From contig NW_003123906.1 in the NCBI RefSeq assembly GCF_000003605.2, positions 424,136-488,135 on the forward strand: a DNA stretch of 64,000 nucleotides, read 5' to 3'. This DNA is from Saccoglossus kowalevskii (lineage: Eukaryota > Hemichordata > Enteropneusta > Harrimaniidae). This document shows positions 51,201-63,200 of this stretch, one piece after another. The number at the start of each line of letters is the position of its first letter. The first letter of the stretch is position 1. Position numbers and translations under genes: made by a program. The notes under the pieces are model-generated. The model made no database searches, was not told the origin of the DNA, and saw only the letters and a list, made by a program, of their open reading frames with translations.

Positions 51201-54200
51201 TGTTCAGTCACGCCATTTATTTGTCTATTAAAATCTACGTTTCTGCAAATAAAATATTTCCTATGTAGGTATTAGAAGAAGCAAAACGTGTATTACTCCA
51301 GTGTGCAACGCCTGATGCTGTGGCGAGGTTAAACAAGTCGAAATTGGGACCATTATCTAATCAAATTTGGAATCAATATTTCCATGAACAACATCATGAT
51401 AGCATTGTATCTTATCTTAAATTACTGATGGGTTCTGGGCAATTCAAAGAAGACACACTTACTCAGGTAACACACAAGCATGCTCTAGTTGTTTCTATTC
51501 TATTTTATGGGTTCACAACTTTGCATACATATTGTAGTTAATGTGAACTGTTGCATTTTGACAATTTTGATTGGTCATATGTTTCGGCGGCCATATTGGT
51601 TTAAAGCAAGTCCAAGTCATTGAGGCTGCATTTCGGCGTCTTCTACACCTATCTGCGCATATCGCGCAAGATGTGCCGGGAGTTTGTTCGAAACTTCGAA
51701 CGTTTCGAAGTCAATCGTCGATTGGCACGTATTTTACGGATATATTAAATCGTTTAAGGGGCATTTTTACTAAATAATGATAAATAAAACTTAGAAACCA
51801 TGGAAACAAACTGGGCAAAATTAGCAATAAGTCGACGCTGCTAGTGTCTGTTTCGGAAGGTGTTCTACGCGTGATTTTATTGCGTTCAAGGACGTTATAT
51901 TTTCGAACTAGTTGAAACCGGAAGTTACGCAGATACTTTCGAACTTCAAACACAAATTTGATTATCGTTATTATGTGTTAGTTTCTGTTGTTTCGAAGAT
52001 TGAATTATTTATGACATTAATATTTCACTCACTAAACAATATTTCACATAAATATGTGATTGAAAAGCAAATTAAATTGGAAAAATATATATCAAGTTCC
52101 GGGTATAAACACCAGTGTAAAGAGGCAGTGGAGCGCTATTTTAGTCAAAATCGGCTAGTAAGGCGTCATATGACACAGGTTTGTGCTGGGACAGCGATTC
52201 CGGTGACGACACAACGAAGCCCAAGTGCTTTTCGAACTTCCGGAGGTTTATACAATCGGATTTGTTTATTGTCTCATCAATGGGGTTTAACCTGTCACAA
52301 ATAAAATCTATGCATCATCACCTATTTTGCTAAATCTCATCCCAAATCACCCTGACTAGTCACATTGTATGACAACTGTTTTTGTAGTATCATTGATATC
52401 GGTATATTCATTTCAATTACCACCAACGGTCAGAGACGTCATTCGTCGGTTTCCGTGCGAGTGGTAGAGTGAGAGGTAGATTTCCCGCCGGCACAATTTG
52501 TTCGCTGGTTTCCCTTATTCCAGGCATTTCATGGTTCGTTCATGTGACGTGGTTTTCATTTTGCATTTACCGAAATTAGTTGCCCTTGAAACAGATAGTA
52601 ACAACAAATAACCATTAACATTCTAGAAACCATGGCCACTAAATTGTTCATAGATGACACTGTGTGGTCCTTGATAGCAACCCTGTAATGCATGTCGCAG
52701 TTTTTACCCTTGATCCTAATTCGTCATACATTATATGTATTATATTATATTTTTGCAGATCACAACACATTCCAGACTCCTTTCGCGACATGATACAGAT
52801 CAAATGTCAACTGAGTTGGGTTCAGATTCAATAACTGTCGTGTCCCTACATGAATTTCAAACTGAGCAGCAGTTTTCAAGAAAAGCACGGTCAGTACAAA
52901 TATATAGCTGCTAGTTTATAAATGTTTTTTATTATCGGTTCTAGTAGCATGATAGAAGTGAGAGGTCGTCAACAAGTGTTTATGTAGGGGAGAGCGGGAT
53001 AACAGTTTATATCATATTATTGTTTTCAAGGATGGTGATGGCTGCGACGCGTTGATCAGTTGTAATGATTGATTACGTCAAATAGTGATTGATGTGTTCA
53101 ACAATGTGTAGCTAACAAAATACTTGTTTCTCGAATACATTTCAGAGATTTCTTTAATACAGTCACAGCGAAAATAAAGATCCTCGTAATTCAATGTTCT
53201 TCTGGCAATGAACACACAAACCTCATCGCGTGTTCACGTTACCTGATTCAAGACGAACGTGTAAAAGCAGAAAAAAGAAAACTGAAAGCTGGTGCTGGTG
53301 GTTTAATGACAGCCCATGTGGTGTTCATCATCCAACTACCTCGCATTGTTGGTGGATGCTTCGCCGGCTTTCAAGGTGAATTATTTGGGAATCATGTAAC
53401 ATATCAAATGTGTAATGTCTGCTATTCACAATATACAATAAATAATATTATGATAGATCGTGTATTCTTTTGCGTGGTACAGTAATGTTAATTGGATTTA
53501 TGCCATTCTGTATTGTCAGACTGTTACATTTAAATACCTCATCTTCGGTCCTATAAATCTTGTCCACTTGTAGCTTATTCTTGCTTAAGAATTGTTTTTG
53601 AGAAGCATTGTTCTAAATATACAAATATAATGTCTGGGATATATAATTACTGATTGACTTAGAAAACCTTCAACGTAAGCTAACACACAAAAAAAACTTG
53701 TCATGATCGATCAACGATGATCTGCTTCAAGTTTGAATATCTGTTATATTTTTGACCATTTACTTTCAGGAGGAAAATGGAATTCCATACACATCGATGA
53801 GCTCCGACCAGCTGAAGCGAGGCTGCCGGAAATAACCGATTTTGAGAATCATTCAATTAGTAAAATGTTTCAAATTGGCATGGAATCAAAGCATAAATCT
53901 CTAACAAGAGAGAGTGACCACTCCGGAGGGCATGAACGTGCACAAGGTATATGTATGAATAATTCAGTCAGTACTAACCTCCCAACAAATATCAGATTCA
54001 CTTATATATTCGATTGGCATTTTAGAATTTAAAATTCCCTCTCATATTTCCCTAAATCGTAAATTGTAACCACATAAAACATCTCAGTTTTATTAATATC
54101 ATTCATTGATCCATTATTTGTAAGCATATTCACAGTTCAAACTAAACTATCTAAATGCGGAATCGTATTTAATTGCCTCGACCTGAACTGTCACTGTGGA

Positions 54201-57200
54201 ATTGCACATAAACGTATGTATTGTTATGTATTAGGTATAATTGTTTCTGAAGATGTCGATTAAAAAGTCTTACGTTGTGGCAGATAGGGACATGAATAAG
54301 TCAGATATTGATATTATGGTTAGAACAATATGTAATCCTTAATTTCCAAATACCTGAACTAACCTTTTGATTTTTTTTGCAGGGCTCCCATATGCTATTC
54401 TTGTATTGAATGTTGTAACTGAATGTATTTTATGCATTACTAGTATGTTTGAGAACTGTTGTCTGTTGCCTGATGTACTTTGCAAATTTCCATTCTATAT
54501 GGTCTTATTATTTTACAGAGCGAAAGTTTGTTTTAGACACATATTATGTCATTAATAGCTGCCTTCAAACGGCATTATCAATGTTGGTCGATAGTGAAGA
54601 CAACGCCCATAGGGCATCGGAACGAGTAGATCTGCTGCTGAAATTATGCAAGCAAAAAGGTATGAATTATGATTATATTAAAATATTAATTCAAAGTCAG
54701 CTATTTATAGAAATTGTATCCCGCATCTATGAATTGCATTCCAAGCTTCCAACGAAAAAGTACTTCTCTACATGTTTGACTCACAATGTAAATAAATAAA
54801 TAATGAAATAATTTTGTTTATAGGAAAAAGTTTGTATTGGAATGTATTACAAGAGCGAATATATGACTTGCTTAGACAGAAAGATGAAAGAGGTGTGGAT
54901 ATTAAAGCATGGCTGTGCAATGAAGCCACCTCTGGTCAAAGCATGCAGGAAAATGGCACATTCAGGTATGATTGATTGTGTACAAATTTTAAATATTAAT
55001 ATTGTAGAAGCACTACGGTCCTCTTGGTATGAATTTTGTATTTTATAAATTTATTCATTTTTTATGTTGAACCACATCGACTCGACGACGAGACAGTTGT
55101 ATTTTAACATTGACACTTCTTTATATATATTCAATGTTACAGGCGTGCATTATTACACAAACTGCTGCGGACAATTACACATATTTTAGCTGAGGTCATT
55201 GCTTTTACTGACGTAAATGATAATCTGAGTATTATCGAAAACAACGGTGAACCTGCCTGGGTGAAAACAATGTGGTTTACGATTCTCGGTAACACTGGCA
55301 TCGCACCCTTGGAATATACGTCATTCCTCTCGCCACTTGACGTACCCCGGGAACATATTCCGGTACGATCTACCGGGATTGGCGGTAGCAAATTCCGATG
55401 TCGTTGTCCGTTTTCTTGGATAATTAAGGAACGACTTGATGAGATGTGGAATAGTGAAATGCATAAACATGGTAATTTGAATTAATTGGTTCTTAAAATA
55501 TTGCATTAGCTTCATTGATTTCTTATCCTTACAAATGATCGATTGCAACGGCCAAGTGAGAGTGATATTATTCTTTATTTTAGAAGTGTATTATGAAGTA
55601 GTCAGAAATTCTGATTTGGGAACCTACTTGCAAGAAATTATTCCCGAAGCTATGGTGTCCGATTTTTCTAATCTTTACCTGCACGATTTTGTACGGATGG
55701 TTTACAGAGCCTCGCAGCTAGGAGAATACGAGGTACTAAAAACTAATCATATTTTTGAAGTAATAGTATGTTGAATTATTAAACTATAAGCAATGGAATT
55801 CGACCATGTGTTGCAATAAGTATATTTTTTCTTCGTTTTCCAGTTAATTATGGATGAGATTGAAGTAGTTGCAAAACAAATACACCGTGATATGAACGCT
55901 TATGACGAGACTCATGTAGATTTTATATTGACTCCACCTGCCATACATATGGCTTGGTATAAAATGCGATTACGATTTGAATCATTTGCGCAGACATTGG
56001 TGATCATTCCACAGGCATTGCAGCAACTAAATGTGCTCGAGCGCTTTGAAGAAATGGTACGTTCTGTAAAATACAAAAATATGCATCTTTTTTAAATAAC
56101 ACACATTAAAATGGCGAAAGGCTGCCAAAATAGTTGTCTACTATTATATTGGCATAGAAACAAGTAAAAAAAACTTTAGTGTCGCCTGATAATTGCAATA
56201 AAAAGTTACATTTCATAGAAAGATATCTCATGAGAGACAATACAATATCACACTTAGTGCAGTAGTTTCTGTTTGTTTCCAGCCTTTGATGATCATTCCA
56301 TATATTCGTTTGCAGCTTCTAAGAACTAAAAAATGACCGTAGTTTGTTAACTCGTCTTAGAAAACATCGGAAAGCGTACTAGTTTATGAACATCGATTAG
56401 TGTACCTGTCTTTGGTGTCATCACTTCATGTGCTATTTTGAGGAAATTGAATATATATGCTAAACATATATTTGAATCTGTGCAATCTGACACATTCTTA
56501 CACTGCTGCAGTATTTAACCTTATAAGTATTTAATGTTTACGTTTGGATTTACAGACAATTGATGTGTATACATTGACGTACCTTTTAGAAGTTCTCCAG
56601 CCAGACGAACATGACATTCGTGACACAACAGCTCGTTCTCAGTGGTTGAGGAAAGTTAAAGAGAGCAGGCCATTGATTGATAAAATATTGGCTATGGCTG
56701 AATCATACAATGAGAAGGACGAAATAACCAATATTTATGGTGGAAAAAGCAAACGTGATCTCGGAATTGCAAGGTGGATATTTACATATTTGTTTATATA
56801 AACTGACTTCGACTGTTTTGTTTTTGTTCAAGTTATTCTTCTTGTTCTTCCGCCGTATTTTGCCAAGGCGTCTTGAGAAAACCGCTGAACAGAATGGCCT
56901 ATTTTCGATAGATGATCTTTTAGTGTTATTAAAGCGACGTATACATCACGTGCAAAATACATTGTCAGCTTACACTAAGGGAAGGTTGGGGATGTACTGT
57001 CGATGGAACAAATTGTTTATACCATGTTATGTATGATTTTACCGTTATGTGTATTGGTTGTTTCGATAATTAGTTAATGTGTTTACTACTGAGACGACAG
57101 AATGGACAAAGCATGTTTCAACACGTTTTGCTTGTCCTTTTCTTGATTTTTTGATTATCAAAAACATGGTTTAAGATAACATTAACGAATGACAAATTTT

Positions 57201-60200
57201 TCAGGACTATGTGGAATCGAATCACTGTTCTGCAGTTATTTGTGGAACATGTTTGCGTGCCTTCACTAGGATTCAAAGAACTGAATATTGAACACACAAT
57301 ACTTCTGAAAAGGGTAAGATGAGCATGATTGAGTATATGTTCAACGCAATGCCTGTGAGTAAAACGTTGGAGTTGGATCACCACTATCGTCGTCTGGAAT
57401 TGTATTCGATACCATGCGACACGTATAAAATACGTTTGCTTACAAGAAATACGGACTATTACCGTGTTCACACATGTGCTAAAATGCCAATTTTGAGACA
57501 AGTTTTATAGTTGAGTCGTCGTTAAAACACGCATGAACTAGATAAGCCGGCGCCACGCCGACTTATTTTAATAGGGCATAAAATGGCAAGGCTAGACCGG
57601 CACCCAGTACTTACAGAAACGGTTTTAGCAGTCTGTGTGAACAATAACGTCAAACCGGCTTTTGTGTCACATGTGTTTACACGGTATATGATGCTTCAAA
57701 CGGCCCATTTTAGAAAATATTAATGCTGATAATGTGGTTGTTTGCTTCTTTGCTTTGAAATGAACAATTACAACAATTCTTAGCCAATTTTAGTGATACT
57801 TGTGAACCTGAAATTCTGTTACTGCCGTGAAAATATATGATTAGTAATGGGCAATATAATAAATTAATAACAATTGCATCATGACAGATACACAATCAAT
57901 CAAAGGTATAATATAAGGATAATAAACTATTGTTTGTTTGTTTTCCAATAATAGCATGAGGGTTTGGACATGCGAACTTGGCAAGTTAGAGTGAACTAGT
58001 AATTTTGAATGTCATTGTTATTCATTTTAAGATCAATAAACTTTTATTTACGTCATGATTGTAGTACAACAGTGGGCAAGAGCGTCACGTGTCAATAAGT
58101 TTTGGATTAGAAAACAAATTTATAAATAGGGAAATAATGTTAATAAACGTTTGTTTACTTTTTTACCTACTACCAGATGTTAAACAGTGACGACAAAGTC
58201 GATTTCAAGACACTGGACACCCTAGCTATACTCGAAACTTTTCTTAATAGATGTGTTGATGACGTCAGTGCCAAATTATTGAAGTAAGTCATTTTCTCAT
58301 TTTATTCGTATAGTTAATGCTTTATTGGTGTTGTTACTTTGTATACGGTGTTCGTGCTTGAAAAGTACGCCCATGACTCGTATTTACTAATAATGTCATT
58401 AATACAGAGGGAAAACAACAAATCGTACTGGAAATTCGGGTTTTAAGACAATACTTACTTCATGTTCAAACTTGCAGTTAATTTCCCTCATATTAACCCC
58501 CACAGTCGCTTTTTGTTCATTGATTGTGGTCCTCCGCTCTATAATAATGGAAAAACCTTATCTAGTATTCAAAAGTAAGAGCTCTACATATATTTTAAAC
58601 ACGATTACGTGATAAGAGATCGAGGCACAAGATATGGAAATAGTAAAGTATCACTTACTTTTTTAATTCCACTACATTTATCTTTTCTATAGATATGGTA
58701 TACGTGTGTGCGCTGTTTGTAAAGAGGCTATTAAGGACCCAGTGTTGTTTCCCTGTCACCACATTTTCTGTTTGCAGTGTGTCGAAATATTGTTGTCAAA
58801 TGGTGGAGGAGCTTGTGCAACGTGTAGGCAAAAACTACCTTTATATTTTCAACCGGAAGTCAGCCAAGATATTGTGTGAGTAGTTTTTTACTGATTCTCG
58901 TGTGCTAAGCACACAGTGGAAGTCTATGCGTTTATCCTGTCTGTCTGTATGCATGTCTATGCTAGTATGCATATCTGTTTCCACATTATCTCAAAGAACC
59001 GCCAACAATGCACAGACCTGATTAATTTTGGATAAAAGTCCGTACATATCAATTACTTAATTAATTAAGTTTTAAATAATTAATCATCGCATTATAATGC
59101 AAATGGGTACCAGAACAATTGACATATTTGATTAGTTTGGGATTGAAATGTATGCATAATAATTGCTTAATGTGAATAATAATTACCAAATATTCTACCT
59201 ATACCTCAGAAATCAATCATTACAATTCAATATGAGTGTATATAAGTGCCTTGGAACAATGTTAAACACCTGATTAGCCTAATAGTTTTGGATTGAAATT
59301 GAAGGATACTAATTGCATTATGGTATTGTGAGGTGATCTGGAATAAATTAGACTTCAAACCACAGATGTGCAATTCAATTTAATATTTAGTATTATAAAC
59401 TTCAATTGATCTGGATCACAGTGTTAAATTTAGAATACATTTTGTTACGCCTCCAATTTTCTGACCATACGGGTGTTATTACTCTACGTTTTCTTGGATT
59501 TTAGATAATAGTGTGATGGAATAACTGTTTTTATGTCTCCACGTTAATCAAAATGTCTTGTAGTTATTAATGCTGAAATTAAACGTTTTTTAATCGACAG
59601 TGATGCAATAGAGAAACTCAGTGAGCATAGGCGACAATTCAATGGTTTCTTCATGGAGATTGTGTCCCGCCTTTGCTTCATGGGAAATCTACCTCCCCAC
59701 TCTGATGTCATCGAGAGAATGTTGACTTATGTGTCAAAGAATACAAGAGAAAACGAAAATATTCGAAGCAAGAGAATGTCTGCATTAGTAGAAGATTGTA
59801 TTGACCCCACACCTGTGCTTCGTTCATTTTTACTTCAACTGATACTGAAGTTCAGGTACTTTATGATTTTCGAAAATAAATGCTACTAATGCCAAATAAT
59901 TTCAAACACACAAATATAAATCAAAGGTCTGAGCATGATTACCAACATCTACTGACAGTGTTAGTTTATTTTTTTTAGGAAAGATCACGTGTACGACCAC
60001 TTGAGCGATTTTCTGCAAGTAAATCTACAATTCTGTGTTGATGAACAAGATGTAATTGAGTTATGTTTGTTATTTACACAGTGTTTAGAAGTAAGATATT
60101 TTTCTTTACCACCAATACACTCATAGTTGTGCCGTTCATACCTCATATCTTTTATATTATTAGTGGTGCATTACAGTATTTTGATTCTCATGTTTTTCAG

Positions 60201-63200
60201 GATAGTTATTATCAGGAAGATCATCATAATCGTACCGGTATAATTGAAATTGCATTAGCAAAACTAAAAAGTGGTATACGACCAAAGAGTGTCCGTCCTT
60301 CAGCACTAAATATATCAAGATTAGAGAAAATAGCTGCTGCCAGATTCAGTCTAACTCTGACTGCCGAGTTGATATACCATTACTTTGGTGGAAGTCAAGA
60401 TCAAAACGAATCAAAACAAAGAAGGGAACACATACAATTTACTGAGGCTATGAAACTTATCGATATGGCCAAAACTTATTGCGACAGAATTGGTAATAAA
60501 TGGCCTAGACTGTATTTACTTAAACAGCTGTGTAGACGCTATGGTAGAGATGTGACTAGAAGTGTTTCTGGGATTGATCGATTTAAATGGATTGCACCCG
60601 ACCTTTTGGTTAAGGTGATTACTTGTATCATTATGATTACGTTACTGTTACTATTACTGTTGTTGTTGTTGCTCCTGCTGCTAATGATGATATATTGATG
60701 TTATGACAGTCCTGTTGTTTATGTCCACTTCCTTGTGAGTTGAATATTCCCCATATTATTTTTTGATAGCATGATGACGTCCCTGATCGATTCCTTGTCT
60801 ATGGAGATAACTACGAGTCCATAATTGATGCTTTGGAGCTGTCGCTTCATCAGGAAGACCTTGATCGAGATAAAGATGTAATTTAACTATATATCTGCTT
60901 TATATTATCTTATCATTTATGGTATGGTATTACGACACTGATGTAAAAATCAAATATGGTCCGTATTACATATACTAGTAAATCACATCACATCGCATCA
61001 CATCACTGCACATCACTTCATACTCAGTATCGTACATTCGGCATTACAGTTAAATATGTGTTGTATTACGTTGGATGCAAACACACTTGTCATGTTTATG
61101 GCGTTTTACAAGTAGTAGTTCTGAGTAGGAGAAACTAGTCTAAGTTAAATATTTAGAACTAATTTTATTACCTAAACTTTCATTCATAGTGTTGGTTTAT
61201 ATGTATTGACAATTTTTACTGTTTGTATTATAGATACTATCAATAAAAAATGACAAGTTAAAAGAGGCGTTACTTTTATCAGCAATGTATCGAATACTGG
61301 TAATGTTGTGTGTTACAAATGATGGCAACAGCAATGAACAGGTGATCAAAATAAGCTTTGCGTTTCTACTTTCAAATAATACACGATTAAATAAACATAA
61401 AGCATTTGCTAGACGTAAAGCTATAACAACTCCACTATTCGATTTATTGTCAGGAAATGGATAATTTACAGAAAATTCTGGGTAATCTTGGTGCAAATAA
61501 GGTGAGAATGTTCGATTCCTTCGAGCAAAGCATAACATCTGCTATGATATGAGCCAATACGCAGACCTGATTTAATAATATGCATATAAAACACCAAATT
61601 TGCATATTTTTTATAATTTCTGTTCTTCCACATCCCTTAACAAATGAAACGTGACACATGGTGGGGGATGTCAGCTTGCCTTATATTTTAATTTGTTTTA
61701 AATATTTCCTATTTCATATCTTTTCCATGCTTTAAGTACTCAGTGTTAGGGATTTTTTTCAAGTCGACTTAAGATTGATAAAAATCTGTTGTTATAAATT
61801 TAACAATGAGCATATGTATTGCTTGTTCAATGCAGGATGTAATCGAGACTATAATTAGCAACACAGTCAATGGAGAGGAGACTTTTTTGCAGGTAGTGCC
61901 GAAACAAGGGGGTCTAACCAGAACTATCGCTGCTATTGTAACACATGTTCAAATCATGGTGTTGTATTCGCCGAGAAGTAACCTCTTGGAGCCATTTGAT
62001 TTCTTAGCCAACCATCCCGAAGTGATGAAGGTATGTTCGTCTCATCAGTTATTATTGTTGAATATGCGTTGCGGTGAATTGGGAAATTATAATGTGTTGT
62101 TATTTGCTTACTCAGGGTTCGTATTTACCCACAATGCCCGACGATATGATTATGGAAGCCAGGGAAGCTTTACACGCTGAGGGTCTGCATTGGTTTGGTA
62201 TGTAACATATTTTCTTGATCCGTGTTGTTAATGTTGATAATAAACGCATTAACATTTAAAATTAGAATAATAACCACACGTATTTTCCTGTTTTCGTTAG
62301 AGTGCAAGAATGGCCATCCATATACTATTGGAGAGGTAAGTGTCTAGTCTCACGACCTTAAATTACGTAACCTTATATAAGCACATATATATATAAACAC
62401 ATGCATATATATATATATATATATATATATTGTTTCGTCCATCATTACAGTGCGGAGGACCACGAGCAATAGGAAAATGTAGTGACTGTGGAGTTAATAT
62501 CGGAGGAATTGACTACAAGTTTGAACGTGGCGCTGATAAAGAGGCTCGAATGTAAGTATTATCATTAAACTTCGATTTTTGATACGATATGATATCTTTT
62601 GTTGCTTTACCTCTGTCTTAATGGCATTACTAGAAACTATGATTGGCGTGCTTGCATATCAACAAAAATATTGTAAACAAGAGTACACATATTAATGTAC
62701 TTTGTTGTTTCTTAGAGTGATTTAGCTGACATTTCATGTAATGTTCCTTTTGATATACGTCACTTCCATATCACCTAGTAGAATGTTTGCCATACACCCA
62801 ATCAAATTTAGGCACATATTCACACTATGGTGTGCATTCGTTCGGGGAAGTCCTCAATAATCTTCCAACGACACACGTTCACTTATCCAATCAAATTCGC
62901 CTTCGAAGCTGGCTGAAGAGCGATCTTACTATTATCGTAAATATGCGTTAATAAATTGGCGAAAAGGGAATGAAGCATTTCAAAGATGGTAGTCTCCTCT
63001 CACTTTGACAGAACTGACAGTACCCAAACTGGTCACGTGCTCGGGGAGCCGACTAAACGTAGCCGTAAGTCAAACACAGAAAGACTCATGTCCCCTGCTG
63101 CAACAGCAATAATAAGACTACTAATGCATAGTGCATTAATGGTAGCTGCGACAAAAAATCCTAAAGTAAGTGTGTTATATTTCTTATAGTTTCTATTGTT

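Noticed and set aside
51912-52304. 130-codon open frame in RNF213 intron 50
   Set aside because: No splice signals in phase, no family similarity that I recognise; exons 50 and 51 join directly in phase.
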